A stretch of DNA of 64,000 nt from Microbacteriaceae bacterium PS02067 (GTDB taxonomy: Bacteria; Actinomycetota; Actinomycetes; Actinomycetales; Microbacteriaceae): the NCBI GenBank assembly GCA_029960085.1, contig JASCPG010000002.1, positions 1-64,000 of the forward strand. The letters are read 5' to 3'. Each line of letters starts with the position of its first letter. The stretch's first letter is position 1. This document shows, one piece after another, positions 33,597 through 45,056 of this stretch. Under the pieces are notes generated by a model. It saw only the letters and a program-made list of their open reading frames with translations, made no database searches and had not been told where the DNA came from. Position numbers and translations under genes: made by a program.

Positions 33597-35024
33597 ATGT
33601 CTCAGCACGATGTTCCGGATGTCCCGGTCTGGACCGCCGTGCTGGAGCATCTGGATGGTGACGATCGGGTCACTCCCCAGATGCAGGGCTTCCTGAGTCT
33701 CGCCGTCGCGCAGGGCGTCATGGGCGGAACGCTCTACCTCGACGTCCCGAACGACCTCACCGCAGCGCAGCTGAACAAGCGCCTCCGCGCCCCGATCATG
33801 GAGGCGCTGGCCCAGGTCGACGCCGAACCGTCGGCCACGTCGTTCCGCATCGTCGTCAATCCCGAACTCGCCGACGTCCACATCACGGCGCCGATCGTCG
33901 TTCCGTCCGTCGCCGCACAGGCCACCGTCGCCCCGATCGCACGGTCGTCGTCGGACGAGTACCTGGATGCCCCGGGCGCACCCTCGCGCAACGACACCCG
34001 CCTCAACCAGAAGTACTCGTTCGACAACTTCGTCATCGGCCAGTCCAACCGCTTCGCCCACGCCGCGGCGGTGGCGGTCGCCGAAGCGCCGGCGAAGGCC
34101 TACAACCCGCTGTTCATCTACGGCGACTCGGGCCTCGGCAAGACGCACCTGCTCCACGCCATCGGCTGGTACGCGATGAACCTCTTCCCGGGCATCCGCG
34201 TGCGGTATGTGTCGAGCGAGGAGTTCACGAACGACTTCATCAACTCGATCGCGAACAACAAGGGCTCGGCGTTCCAGGCGCGGTACCGCGACGTCGACAT
34301 CCTGCTGATCGACGACATCCAGTTCCTGCAGGGGAAGGCCGAGACGCAGGAGGCCTTCTTCCACACGTTCAACACGCTGCACGACCACGACAAGCAGGTC
34401 GTGATCACGAGTGACGTGCCGCCCCGCCACCTCACGGGCTTCGAAGACCGCATGCGGAGCCGCTTCGAATGGGGCCTCATCACCGACGTGCAGGCACCCG
34501 ACCTCGAAACGCGCATCGCGATCCTCCGCAAGAAGGCGCAGTCCGAGCGCCTTCTCGTGCCGGACGACGTCCTCGAGTACATCGCGACGAAGGTCTCGAG
34601 CAACATCCGCGAGCTCGAAGGCGCACTCATCCGCGTATCCGCGTTCGCGAGCCTCAACCGCTCGACGCTCGACATCTCCCTCGCGCAGACCGTGCTGCGC
34701 GACATCGTCGACACCGACGACGCCAACGTGATCCTCCCGACCGACATCATCGCCGCGACCGCGCAGTACTTCCGCCTGTCTGTCGACGACCTCTACGGCT
34801 CGAGCCGATCGCAGTCGGTCGCCACCGCCCGTCAGATCGCGATGTACCTGTGCCGCGAGCGCACGAACCTCTCGCTCCCCAAGATCGGCCAGCTCTTCGG
34901 CAACCGCGACCACACGACGGTCATGTACGCGTGCAAGAAGATCGCGGAGCTCATGAAGGAGCGCCGCTCGATCTACAACCAGGTCTCGGAGATCACGACG
35001 CAGCTCGGCCGCGTCGGCCGCTGA
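33597..35024 (+). CDS. dnaA: Chromosomal replication initiator DnaA
   Basis: 475 aa from ATG 33597 with GGGGG upstream; the frame is open for 1.7 kb further left only because of high G+C. Domain I is residues about 1-90 and linker domain II about 90-140. The AAA+ domain III has Walker [10 protein letters not shown] and Walker [12 protein letters not shown]. Domain IV carries the DnaA-box-reading signature [27 protein letters not shown]. It opens oriC, which most likely lies immediately downstream. Domain II is short compared with Streptomyces. Confidence 0.98.
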   Translation: MSQHDVPDVPVWTAVLEHLDGDDRVTPQMQGFLSLAVAQGVMGGTLYLDVPNDLTAAQLNKRLRAPIMEALAQVDAEPSATSFRIVVNPELADVHITAPIVVPSVAAQATVAPIARSSSDEYLDAPGAPSRNDTRLNQKYSFDNFVIGQSNRFAHAAAVAVAEAPAKAYNPLFIYGDSGLGKTHLLHAIGWYAMNLFPGIRVRYVSSEEFTNDFINSIANNKGSAFQARYRDVDILLIDDIQFLQGKAETQEAFFHTFNTLHDHDKQVVITSDVPPRHLTGFEDRMRSRFEWGLITDVQAPDLETRIAILRKKAQSERLLVPDDVLEYIATKVSSNIRELEGALIRVSAFASLNRSTLDISLAQTVLRDIVDTDDANVILPTDIIAATAQYFRLSVDDLYGSSRSQSVATARQIAMYLCRERTNLSLPKIGQLFGNRDHTTVMYACKKIAELMKERRSIYNQVSEITTQLGRVGR

Positions 35025-35446
35025 CCTCGACTTGACATCCCGGGGCGCTCTGCCTCATCATTCGCGTTCTTCACAGTGTGGAGAGCCTGTGGATAACTGT
35101 GCGCGGATGCCGGATGGATGTGAACGAATCCGGCGAACCTGTGGATGACGCGAGATGGTGCCTACCGGCCCCGATCCCGCTGTATGAAAGGTTTCCGCAG
35201 CCCGCCCACAACTTACACGCGTGTGGTTTCCGCTCGAGGAGCGGCATCCCGCCAGTTGTCCACAGTTTCCACAGGAGTTAATACCATGACAAAGAACCAT
35301 CTCTAGGAATCCCATTCGATCACCAGAGCGATGCGACCGACAGCTTCAGGCCGGAAGCCCTCCGGCACCACGTTTTGAGCGGGAGGCCCTAGCATGAGTG
35401 TGTTTCGTCTTCTCCGAGGGACCACCTCGACGTCAAGGGAGCCCCA
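35025..35446. other. oriC: Probable oriC (dnaA-dnaN spacer)
   Basis: 422 nt without a gene. A perfect reverse DnaA box TGTGGATAA is at 35088-35096, TGTGGATGA at 35140-35148, TTGTCCACA at 35256-35264 and a weaker GTTTCCACA at 35265-35273. Next to the last pair is the most A+T-rich stretch of the region (about 35270-35310), a candidate unwinding element. Position between dnaA and dnaN is standard for actinobacterial origins. Fewer strong boxes are visible than in Streptomyces. Confidence 0.85.
35286..35306 (+). other. Six-codon mini-ORF in the origin region
   Basis: ATG ACA AAG AAC CAT CTC TAG, with AGGAG 8 nt upstream. It lies in the A+T-rich part of oriC, 140 nt before dnaN. It could be a leader peptide or pure chance, and there is no independent support. 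Confidence 0.15.
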
Positions 35447-36589
35447 GTGAAGTTCCACGTGAATCGCGACGTGTTCAGCGAGGCCGTGTCGTTCGTCGTC
35501 AAGCTCCTGCCGCAACGCAACCCGCAGCCGATCCTGGCCGGTGTGCTGATCGAGGCATCCGAAGAGGGACTGTCGCTCGCGGCGTTCGACTACGAGGCAT
35601 CCGCCCGCACGACGATCGAGGCGACCGTCGACGAGCCCGGCACGATCCTCGTCCACGGCCGGCTCCTCTCCGAGATCGCGAGTCGTCTGCCGAACGCCCC
35701 GATCCAGATCGAGGTCGGCGAGGACGACGGGATCGTCCTCAGCTGCGGTTCGGCGCGCTTCACGCTCGCGTCGATGCCGGTGCAGGAATATCCCGCGATC
35801 CCCGAGGTGTCGGGAGAGTCGGGCCTCGTTCCCGCCGAGGACTTCGCGACCGCGATCGCGCAGGTGGCTTTCGCCGCCTCGCGCGACGATGTCACCCCGG
35901 TGCTCACGGGTGTCCAGCTCGAGGTCGCCGGCTCCTCGCTCAGTCTTGTCGCGACCGACCGCTACCGCGTCGCGCTGCGCGACGTGAAGTGGGACGGCGG
36001 CGGCGTCGCGACCGACGAGTCGACCACCGCGCTCGTCCCGGCGCGCACGCTGACGGAGGTCGGCAAGACGTTCGCCCACTCGGGTGACATCCAGGTGTCG
36101 TTCTCGGGGTCCGGCGACCGCGAGATCATCGCGTTCACGGCGAGCAACAAGACCGTGACGTCGCTCCTCATCAAGGGCAACTTCCCGCCGGTGCGGCGCC
36201 TGTTCCCCGAGCAGACCGACCACTACGCGGTCGTGAACACGGCCGAGCTCGCCGAAGCCGTCCGCCGCGTCTCGCTCGTGCTCGACCGGTCGGCGCCGCT
36301 GCGGTTCACCTTCACGGAGGACGGCGTGTCGATGGATGCCTCCGGCACCGAGCAGGCCCGCGCGACCGAGTCGGTCGATGCGACCCTCACCGGCGAGGAC
36401 GTGACGCTCGGGCTCAACCCGCAGTACCTGCTCGAGGCGCTCGGCGCCGTCAAGAGCGAGTTCGCGCGCATCACGTTCACCTCGAGCGACAACGCGAACA
36501 AGCTGAGCCCCGTGCTCATCACGCCGCAGACGTCGGGCACGCCCGAGAGCTTCAAGTACCTGCTGCAGCCGAACCTGCTGCTGCGCTGA
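35447..36589 (+). CDS. dnaN: DNA polymerase III beta sliding clamp
   Basis: 380 aa from GTG 35447 with AAGGGAG upstream. Three repeated clamp domains of about 120 residues each. Family features are MKFHVNRDVFSEAVSFVVKL at the start, the interdomain stretch GESGLVPAEDFATAIAQVAFAAS, and a near C-terminal segment with FKYLLQPNLLL; true E. coli clamps end MPMRL. It holds the replicative polymerase on DNA. It is followed by recF after 79 nt. Confidence 0.96.
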   Translation: MKFHVNRDVFSEAVSFVVKLLPQRNPQPILAGVLIEASEEGLSLAAFDYEASARTTIEATVDEPGTILVHGRLLSEIASRLPNAPIQIEVGEDDGIVLSCGSARFTLASMPVQEYPAIPEVSGESGLVPAEDFATAIAQVAFAASRDDVTPVLTGVQLEVAGSSLSLVATDRYRVALRDVKWDGGGVATDESTTALVPARTLTEVGKTFAHSGDIQVSFSGSGDREIIAFTASNKTVTSLLIKGNFPPVRRLFPEQTDHYAVVNTAELAEAVRRVSLVLDRSAPLRFTFTEDGVSMDASGTEQARATESVDATLTGEDVTLGLNPQYLLEALGAVKSEFARITFTSSDNANKLSPVLITPQTSGTPESFKYLLQPNLLLR

Positions 36590-36668
36590 GCGCACGGCGG
36601 CCTCGACCTGCCGGCCGAGGCGACGTCGTGCATGCCGCCTAGGCTGATCTGGTGCGGGAGGTGACGTC

Positions 36669-37877
36669 GTGATCGTGGAGCAGCTGAGTCTCGTCGACTT
36701 CCGCAACTACGCGGTCGCCGATGTCGCACTCGCCCCCGGCGCCAACGTCTTCGTCGGCCGGAACGGCCAGGGGAAGACCAATCTCGCCGAGGCGATCGGC
36801 TTCTTCGCGATGCTCGGCTCGCACCGGGTGTCGCAGGATGCCCCCATGGTGCGCGACGGGGCGGATGCCGCGATCGTGCGAATGCGCCTCGCCTACGGCG
36901 AACGCCGCGTCCAGCTCGAGGCGCAGCTCAACCGCACCGGCAGCAACAAGGCGCGCGTCAACGGGTCGCCCGTGAAGACGGCGGAGCTCCCGCGTTACGC
37001 GCAGGTCGTCCTGTTCGCACCGGAGGATCTCCAGATCGTCCGCTCCGATCCGTCCGCCCGCCGCCGCTTCGCAGACCAGTTGCTCATCCAGCGCGCACCC
37101 CGCATGGCGGGCGTCCTCGCGGACTACGACCGCGTGCTCAAACAGCGGAACGCCTTGCTGAAGTCGGCGCGCGCGCGAGGCATCCGGGGCGATGCGCTCT
37201 CGACGCTCGAGGTGTGGGACGACAAGCTCGTGCAACTCGGCACGGAAGTGATCCGCGCGCGCCTCGCTCTCGCGGACGATCTCACCGCACCGCTGACGGA
37301 TGCCTATGCCGCGATCGCCGGCGCCGATCACCGCCCGGAGCTCGAGTGGATGCTCTCCATCGGCGGCTCCGACCCGGAGGACGATGCCGACGCGGCGCCC
37401 CGGGGTGAGAATCCCGCCGGCGGTGCGCAGGACGCCGGCATCCGACCGGCGCGTGCTGGTCGCGAAGAGGTGCAGGCGCAGTTCCGGGCCGCGCTCGGCG
37501 CGAAGCGCGCATCGGAACTCGACCGCGGGATCACCCTCGTCGGGCCGCATCGCGACGACCTCGTGCTGCGGGTGCGCGGGCTTCCCGTGAAGGGGTACGC
37601 CTCGCACGGTGAGTCGTGGTCGGTCGCCCTCGCGCTGCGCCTCGCGTCCGCGGAACTCCTCCGCGCGCAGTCCCAGCTCGGCGACCCGGTGCTCATCCTC
37701 GACGACGTGTTCGCCGAGCTCGACGCCGACCGGCGCGCCCGCCTCGCGGCGCTCGTCGAGGGGTACGAACAGGTCGTCGTCACCGCCGCGGTCGAAGACG
37801 ACGTGCCGAGCGCGCTGCGCGCGCGGACCGTCCGGGTCGTGGCCGGCGCGATCGTGACGGAGGGTCGGGATGCCTGA
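36669..37877 (+). CDS. recF: DNA replication and repair protein RecF
   Basis: 402 aa from GTG 36669 behind GGAGGTG. SMC-like ATPase that loads RecA at gaps. N-terminal LSLVDFRNYAVADVALAPG, Walker A FVGRNGQGKTNLAEAI, signature region GESWSVALALRLASAELL, and Walker B VLILDDVFAELDADRRARL. A low-complexity Asp/Pro/Gly/Ala stretch of about 30 residues (near residue 236-266) interrupts the arm region and looks like a lineage-specific insertion. Its stop overlaps the dciA start by 8 nt. Confidence 0.95.
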   Translation: MIVEQLSLVDFRNYAVADVALAPGANVFVGRNGQGKTNLAEAIGFFAMLGSHRVSQDAPMVRDGADAAIVRMRLAYGERRVQLEAQLNRTGSNKARVNGSPVKTAELPRYAQVVLFAPEDLQIVRSDPSARRRFADQLLIQRAPRMAGVLADYDRVLKQRNALLKSARARGIRGDALSTLEVWDDKLVQLGTEVIRARLALADDLTAPLTDAYAAIAGADHRPELEWMLSIGGSDPEDDADAAPRGENPAGGAQDAGIRPARAGREEVQAQFRAALGAKRASELDRGITLVGPHRDDLVLRVRGLPVKGYASHGESWSVALALRLASAELLRAQSQLGDPVLILDDVFAELDADRRARLAALVEGYEQVVVTAAVEDDVPSALRARTVRVVAGAIVTEGRDA

Positions 37878-38403
37878 CGCGACCCCCTCCACGCCGCCCA
37901 CCCCGCCGGGTGACGCCGATCGCACGACCGTCCCCGAGACGGTGGGGACGTACCTGCGTCTGCGCGGACTCGAACCCTCCCCCCGTGCCGCGCGCCGGCG
38001 CCGGCGCCGCGCCACGGACGACGATGACAAGCAGCCGTTCATGCCGGGCCGTGACCCGAAGGGGTTCGGTGACGTGCTCGCTGACCTCACTCGGCAGTCT
38101 GGGTGGGACCCCCAACTCGCGCGCGAGGACCTCGTGCTGCAGTGGGAAGAGGTCACCGGCGTCGAGACCGCGCGGCACGCCTCGCCGGTCGCTCTGGCCG
38201 ACGGCATCCTCACCGTGCAGTGCGACTCGACGGCGTGGGCGAAGAACCTGCAGCTCATGCGCGCCGAGATCGTCACGCAGCTCATGCGACGCTTCCCGGA
38301 TGCCGGGGTGCAGAACGTGCGATTCGTGGGACCGGACGTTCCCTCCTGGAAATGGGGCCCCAGAGCCGTTCCAGGGCGCGGTCCTCGCGATACCTACGGA
38401 TGA
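37870..38403 (+). CDS. DciA-like DUF721 protein
   Basis: 177 aa. A disordered Pro/Thr/Arg-rich N-terminus (residues 1-60) precedes the DUF721 domain: GFGDVLADLTRQSGW ... LVLQWEEVTG, and the KH-like strand DGILTVQCDSTAWAKNLQLM ... ITQLM-type helix. DciA is the ancestral bacterial helicase loader or operator acting on DnaB. Location between recF and gyrB is the usual actinobacterial arrangement. It overlaps recF by 8 nt, so it is translationally coupled. The C-terminus ends in a short basic tail. Confidence 0.88.
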   Translation: MPDATPSTPPTPPGDADRTTVPETVGTYLRLRGLEPSPRAARRRRRRATDDDDKQPFMPGRDPKGFGDVLADLTRQSGWDPQLAREDLVLQWEEVTGVETARHASPVALADGILTVQCDSTAWAKNLQLMRAEIVTQLMRRFPDAGVQNVRFVGPDVPSWKWGPRAVPGRGPRDTYG

Positions 38404-38480
38404 ACCACGTCCAGCGGTGATCCCACACCTTTCATCGCGCCACAGGGCCATTCAGCGCTCGTAAAGGCTCATTCACCCGG

Positions 38481-38486
38481 TAAGAT
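38481..38486 (+). promoter_or_regulatory. Candidate -10 element of gyrB
   Basis: TAAGAT, 58 nt before the gyrB ATG, in the only gene-free stretch (135 nt) of the dnaN-gyrB run. No convincing TTGACA-type -35 is seen 17-18 nt upstream, so this is a weak call. Confidence 0.35.
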
Positions 38487-38499
38487 GGGGAGGTCCTGA

Positions 38500-40587
<2,088 letters not shown>

Positions 40588-40589
40588 TG

Positions 40590-40673
40590 CGTTTCGACTC
40601 ACTGCGCTCGCTCAACGACCGATCCGGTTCGACCCCGGTCATCGAGCGAGGAGCGCAGCGACGAGCCGAAACG
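40590..40673. repeat. Inverted palindrome pair between gyrB and gyrA (REPIN-like)
   Basis: Left element CGTTTCGACTCACTGCGCTC... (40590-40621) and right element CGGTCATCGAGCGAG...CCGAAACG (40636-40673) are reverse complements with a few changes. They are of the same class as the C/D repeats at 58.2-58.9 kb. They fill most of the gyrB-gyrA spacer and can fold into one long or two short hairpins in the mRNA. Confidence 0.8.
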
Positions 40674-40696
40674 TCCGGACCGATACGAGATGACAC

Positions 40697-43252
40697 ATGA
40701 CTGACGAAGAGCGCCCCGACCCGAACGCGCACTACAACCACGGCAACATCGACCAGGTCGACCTCCAGGTCGAGATGCAGCGCAGCTACCTCGACTACGC
40801 GATGAGCGTCATCGTGGGCCGTGCGCTCCCGGACGTCCGTGATGGGCTCAAGCCCGTGCACCGCCGTGTCATCTACGGCATGTACGACGGCGGCTACCGT
40901 CCCGACAAGGGCTTCAACAAGTGCGCCCGCATCGTCGGCGACGTCATGGGCCAGTTCCACCCGCACGGCGACAGCGCGATCTACGACGCGCTCGTGCGTC
41001 TCGTGCAGCCGTGGTCGCTGCGCTACCCGCTCGCCGAGGGCCAGGGCAACTTCGGCACACCTGGCAACATGGGTGCGGCCGCCTCGCGGTACACCGAGAC
41101 CAAGATGGCGCAGCTGGCCATGGAGATGGTCCGCGACATCGACGAGGACACCGTCGATTTCGAGCCGAACTACGACGGCAAGACGCAGGAGCCGACGGTC
41201 CTGCCGGCTCGCTTCCCGAACCTGCTGGTCAACGGATCGGTCGGCATCGCCGTCGGCATGGCGACGAACATCCCGCCACACAACCTGCGCGAGGTCGCCG
41301 AGGGTGCGCTGTGGGCGCTCGAGAACCCGGATGCCACGCGCGACGAGCTCCTCGAGGCGCTCATGTCGAAGATCCACGGGCCGGACTTCCCGACCGGTGC
41401 GCAGATCCTCGGCACGAAGGGCATCCGCGAGGCGCAGCGCACGGGCCGCGGCTCGATCACGATGCGCGCCGTCGTGAACGTGGAGGAGATCCACGGTCGC
41501 ACGTGCCTCGTCGTCACCGAGCTGCCGTACCAGGTGAACCCCGACAACGTGGCCGCGAAGATCCGCGACCTCGCCCGCGACGGGAAGCTCTCGGGCATCG
41601 CCGACATCCGCGACGAGACGAGCGACCGCACCGGCCAGCGCCTCGTGATCGTGCTGAAGCGCGACGCGGTCGCGAAGGTCGTGCTGAACAACCTGTACAA
41701 GCACACGCAGCTGCAGGAGAACTTCGGCGCGAACATGCTCGCGATCGTCGACGGCGTGCCGCGCACGCTCGCCCTCGACGGGTTCGTCTCGTACTGGATC
41801 GAGCACCAGGTCGAGGTCATCGTCCGGCGCACGTCGTATCGCCTCCGCAAGGCGGAGGAGGACGCGCACATCCAGCGCGGCTACGCCCTCGCCCTCGATG
41901 CGCTCGACGAGGTCATCGCCTTGATCCGTCGGTCCCCCGATGTCGACGCGGCCCGCCAGGGCCTCATCGAGCTGCTCGGCGTCGACGAGATCCAGGCCGA
42001 CGCGATCCTCGCCCTCCAGCTTCGCCGCCTCGCCGCCCTCGAACGGCAGAAGATCCTCGATCGTCTCGCCGAGCTCGAGCGTCTGATCGCCGAATACCAG
42101 GCGATCCTCGCCGACGATGCGCGTCAGCGTTCGATCATCGCCGAGGAGCTCACCGGCATCGTCGACAAGTTCGGCGACGACCGCCGCACGCACATCCTGC
42201 ACGGGTTCGACGGCGACATGTCGATGGAAGACCTCATCCCCGAAGAGGAGATGGTCATCACCGTCACCCGCGAGGGGTACATCAAGCGCACGCGCAGCGA
42301 CAACTATCGCTCGCAGCACCGCGGCGGCAAGGGCGTCAAGGGTGCGCAGCTGCGCGCCGACGACGTCGTCGAGCACTTCTTCGTCACGACGACGCACCAC
42401 TGGCTGCTGTTCTTCACGACGAAGGGTCGCGTCTACCGCTGCAAGGCGTACGAGGTGCCCGAGGCCGGACGGGATGCCAAGGGTCAGCACGTCGCGAACC
42501 TGCTCGCCCTCCAGCCGGGCGAGGAGATCGCGCAGATCCTCGACATCCGCGACTACAAGGTCGCGACGCACCTCGTGCTCGCGACCCGCGACGGCAAGGT
42601 CAAGAAGACCTTCCTCAGCGAGTACGACACGAACCGTCAGGGCGGGATCATCGCGATCCGCCTGCGCGGTCAGGACGAGGAGGACGGCGACGAGCTCGTC
42701 TCGGCGCTCCTGGTCGATGACACCGACGACGTCTTGCTGATCTCGCGCCGCGGCATGTCGCTGCGCTTCACGGCGACCGACGACTCGCTGCGACCGATGG
42801 GTCGGGCGACGGAGGGCGTCAAGGGGATGAGCTTCCGTGAGGGCGATTCGCTCCTCTCGGCATCCGTCGCGGATGACGGCGGGTTCGTCTTCGTGGTGAC
42901 CGAGGGCGGGTACGCGAAGCGCACGAGTGTGAGCGAGTACCGTCTGCAGGGGCGCGGCGGTCTCGGCATCAAGGTGGCCAAACTGAGCGAGGATCGGGGG
43001 GATCTCGCCGGTGGTCTGATCGTCGGTGAGGACGACGAGGTCTTGGTGGTTCTTGTCAGCGGCAAGGTGGTACGCTCTGCCGTGGCCGAGGTCCCCGCCA
43101 AGGGTCGCGACACGATGGGTGTCGTGTTCGCCCGCCCCGATGACGACGATCGCATCCTCGCGATCGCGCGCAACGGTGAGCGCACCCTGGGCTCGGCTGC
43201 CGCAGACGAGAACCCCGCGGCCTCCCCCGAAGAGAGTGACACTGACGTATGA
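40697..43252 (+). CDS. gyrA: DNA gyrase subunit A
   Basis: 851 aa. The winged-helix/tower part shows the active-site Tyr in [10 protein letters not shown] and the quinolone region [16 protein letters not shown]. Ser and Asp are present at the two classic resistance positions, so no common fluoroquinolone-resistance substitution is visible. The C-terminal beta-pinwheel begins with a GyrA box ([11 protein letters not shown]) that wraps DNA. The acidic C-terminal tail ([15 protein letters not shown]) is typical of actinobacteria. The stop overlaps the next start by ATGA. Confidence 0.97.
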   Translation: MTDEERPDPNAHYNHGNIDQVDLQVEMQRSYLDYAMSVIVGRALPDVRDGLKPVHRRVIYGMYDGGYRPDKGFNKCARIVGDVMGQFHPHGDSAIYDALVRLVQPWSLRYPLAEGQGNFGTPGNMGAAASRYTETKMAQLAMEMVRDIDEDTVDFEPNYDGKTQEPTVLPARFPNLLVNGSVGIAVGMATNIPPHNLREVAEGALWALENPDATRDELLEALMSKIHGPDFPTGAQILGTKGIREAQRTGRGSITMRAVVNVEEIHGRTCLVVTELPYQVNPDNVAAKIRDLARDGKLSGIADIRDETSDRTGQRLVIVLKRDAVAKVVLNNLYKHTQLQENFGANMLAIVDGVPRTLALDGFVSYWIEHQVEVIVRRTSYRLRKAEEDAHIQRGYALALDALDEVIALIRRSPDVDAARQGLIELLGVDEIQADAILALQLRRLAALERQKILDRLAELERLIAEYQAILADDARQRSIIAEELTGIVDKFGDDRRTHILHGFDGDMSMEDLIPEEEMVITVTREGYIKRTRSDNYRSQHRGGKGVKGAQLRADDVVEHFFVTTTHHWLLFFTTKGRVYRCKAYEVPEAGRDAKGQHVANLLALQPGEEIAQILDIRDYKVATHLVLATRDGKVKKTFLSEYDTNRQGGIIAIRLRGQDEEDGDELVSALLVDDTDDVLLISRRGMSLRFTATDDSLRPMGRATEGVKGMSFREGDSLLSASVADDGGFVFVVTEGGYAKRTSVSEYRLQGRGGLGIKVAKLSEDRGDLAGGLIVGEDDEVLVVLVSGKVVRSAVAEVPAKGRDTMGVVFARPDDDDRILAIARNGERTLGSAAADENPAASPEESDTDV

Positions 43253-43650
43253 GCACGGTAGCCGACAAGCTGGCGAAGAAGTCGTCGAGCAAGACCAGCG
43301 CGAAGCAGGTACGCCTGCGTCTGGTGTATGTGGACTTCTGGTCGGCGGTGAAGCTGTCGTTCCTGGCATCCGTCGCGCTCGCGATCGTCACGATCGTCGC
43401 GACGTTCCTGGTGTACATGGTGCTCCAGACGACGAACATGCTCACGAAGCTCGATGACCTGCTGAAGGCGTTCGACGACAACTTCACCCTGAGCGCGTAC
43501 GTGGGTCTCCCCCAGGTGATGTCGTTCGCCGCGATCGTCGCGATCCTGAACCTCATCGTGTTCACGGTGCTCGGTGCCGTCATCGCCGGCATCTACAACC
43601 TCATGGTGAAGGTCACCGGCGGCCTGCTCGTCGGCTTCACCTCGAACTGA
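43249..43650 (+). CDS. DUF3566 family membrane protein
   Basis: 133 aa. A basic N-terminus ([19 protein letters not shown]) precedes two membrane helices: [23 protein letters not shown] (about residues 45-67) and [26 protein letters not shown] near the C-terminus. An amphipathic loop joins them. DUF3566 proteins are encoded right after gyrA across actinobacteria. The function is not established. It is coupled to gyrA by an ATGA overlap, so expression follows gyrase. Confidence 0.9.
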   Translation: MSTVADKLAKKSSSKTSAKQVRLRLVYVDFWSAVKLSFLASVALAIVTIVATFLVYMVLQTTNMLTKLDDLLKAFDDNFTLSAYVGLPQVMSFAAIVAILNLIVFTVLGAVIAGIYNLMVKVTGGLLVGFTSN

Positions 43651-43691
43651 CCCCGGACCCCGGCCACCCGGGCGACAAGTCTCCGTGCGCG

Positions 43692-43779
43692 GCGATCTGG
43701 ACTCCGGTGGTCGAGTGCCGCGCGCAGCGATCTGGACCCCGGTGGTCGAGTGCCGCGCGCAGCGCGGTGTATCGAGACC
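43692..43779. repeat. B-type palindrome with a 35-bp tandem duplication
   Basis: The unit GCGATCTGGACYCCGGTGGT... is repeated head to tail (43692-43726 and 43727-43761, one mismatch). The second copy continues into a complete B-type palindrome (GGTGGTCGAGTGCCGCGCGC ... TATCGAGACC, 43741-43779). It lies between the DUF3566 gene and tRNA-Ile and can form a hairpin at the end of the gyrBA-DUF3566 transcript. Confidence 0.75.
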
Positions 43780-43852
43780 AGCCCGATTTCGTCACGGCCC
43801 GAAGATCGGGTAAAGTCTTGGAGGTTGACGGCGGCACTCCCGCCCTCCAGAC

Positions 43853-43929
43853 GGGGCTATAGCTCAGGCGGTTAGAGCGCTTCACTGATAATGAAGAGGT
43901 CCCAGGTTCAAGTCCTGGTAGCCCCACCA
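43853..43929 (+). tRNA. tRNA-Ile (GAU)
   Basis: Acceptor arms GGGGCTA/TAGCCCC, D-arm with AGCTCAGGCGGTTAGAGCG, anticodon stem CTTCA/TGAAG around loop CTGATAA (anticodon GAT), T-loop GGTTCAAGTCC, discriminator A and an encoded CCA. A TAAAGT 37 nt upstream could be its -10. It is paired with tRNA-Ala as is usual after gyrA, without an rRNA operon. Confidence 0.97.
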
Positions 43930-43937
43930 CCCCCTCC

Positions 43938-44010
43938 GGGGCCTTAGCTCAGTTGGTAGAGCGCCTGCTTTGCAAGCAGGATGTCAGGAGTTCGAATCTC
44001 CTAGGCTCCA
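43938..44010 (+). tRNA. tRNA-Ala (UGC)
   Basis: Acceptor GGGGCCT/AGGCTCC (one G-U pair), anticodon stem CCTGC/GCAGG around TTTGCAA (anticodon TGC), T-loop GAGTTCGAATCTC, discriminator A. CCA is not encoded. It starts 8 nt after the CCA of tRNA-Ile, so both come from one transcript. Confidence 0.97.
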
Positions 44011-44132
44011 CATCACGCCGATCGGCGTCTCGATTGCCAGGACACGCGAGAACTCGGCATCCATTCCCACATGATGTGGCGAATGAACCTGGCCCGCTGC
44101 CCGCGGATCTCACGCTCCGTTAGGGTGTGGGG

Positions 44133-44552
44133 ATGGACCTGCGTGTCGCGGCCTACGCCGTCGTCGTCGACGAGCGCGGCGTGCTGCTCGCCCACTGGCA
44201 CGAGGGCCGACGTGCGGCGTGGACGCTTCCCGGCGGCGGTCTCGAGCCGGGTGAAGACCCGGCCGACGCCGTCCTTCGCGAAGTGCGCGAAGAGACGGGG
44301 TACGACGTCGAGATCGACGAACTCCTCGGCATCCATTCGCGTGTCATCCCCGCACGGCAGCGCATCCGTGACGATGCGGATGGGCCGTTGCACACGCTCC
44401 GCATCATCTATCGCGCGCACGTCGTGGGTGGGAGCCTCCGCAACGAGATCGGCGGATCGACGGACGAGGCCGGCTGGTTCGCACGAGACGCGGTCGACGC
44501 GCTCGCACACGTCGGGCTCGTCGACATCGCGCTCGAGATGGCGGGCGTCTGA
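44133..44552 (+). CDS. NUDIX hydrolase
   Basis: 139 aa from ATG 44133 (GTG 44127 is possible). A complete Nudix box is visible: GGGLEPGEDPADAVLREVRE followed by ETG, fitting Gx5Ex7REUxEExGU. These enzymes cleave nucleoside diphosphates linked to another moiety; here the N-terminal VVVDERGVLLAHWHEG and C-terminal half give no certain substrate. The protein is a stand-alone domain of standard length. It converges with the ybaK gene, and no regulatory site is evident. Confidence 0.92.
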   Translation: MDLRVAAYAVVVDERGVLLAHWHEGRRAAWTLPGGGLEPGEDPADAVLREVREETGYDVEIDELLGIHSRVIPARQRIRDDADGPLHTLRIIYRAHVVGGSLRNEIGGSTDEAGWFARDAVDALAHVGLVDIALEMAGV

Positions 44553-44576
44553 GGCGCCGAGCGCGGCGACGCGGGC

Positions 44577-45056
44577 TCAGCGCGGGGATGCCGGCTGGGA
44601 GATGTCCGCGACCGTCGCCCCGTACGCGGCGATGAGGTCGTCGGCGTCGACGAACAGACTGTACCCGTGCGCGCCTGCGCCCATCGCGATGCGGCGACCG
44701 ACGATCGAGGCATCCGCATACACCGGCCAGTCGCCCGCCGCGCCGATCGGCGTGATCGTGCCGCGCTCGTAGCCGGTCGCGGCGAGGGCGAGCTCGGGCT
44801 CCGGCAGCCGCAGCTTGTTCACGCCGACGAGTGCACGCAGCTTCGGCCATGAGATCGCGAGGTCACCGGGGATGAGCGCCAGCAGGTACGTATCGTCGGA
44901 GCGCTTGACGACGAGCGTCTTCACGATGTCCTCGGGCTCGAGCCCGAGAAGCCGCGCAGCCTCCGCAAGGCTCGACGCCGCCGGTCGCTCGCGGATCTCG
45001 ATGTCGAGACCGCGTGCGGCGGCGGCGTCGTGAACCCGATCGAGCGGATCAGGCAT
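44577..45056 (-). CDS. YbaK/EbsC-type aminoacyl-tRNA deacylase
   Basis: 159 aa from ATG 45056; the frame upstream belongs to a shadow of the neighbour. The YbaK fold is recognised from IVKTLVVKRSDDTYLLALIPGDLAISWPKL, with the catalytic Lys in KTLVVK, VGVNKLRLPEPEL, and the glycine-rich GYERGTITPIG. It hydrolyses mischarged tRNA (Cys-tRNA-Pro or similar) in trans. The start overlaps the end of the upstream gene by 8 nt, so the two are co-expressed. Confidence 0.88.
   Translation of the reverse strand: MPDPLDRVHDAAAARGLDIEIRERPAASSLAEAARLLGLEPEDIVKTLVVKRSDDTYLLALIPGDLAISWPKLRALVGVNKLRLPEPELALAATGYERGTITPIGAAGDWPVYADASIVGRRIAMGAGAHGYSLFVDADDLIAAYGATVADISQPASPR

Noticed and set aside
43853-44010. 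Edge of an rRNA operon, because tRNA-Ile and tRNA-Ala are adjacent
   Set aside because: The tRNA pair follows gyrA and is followed by a NUDIX gene. No 16S or 23S sequence is present.
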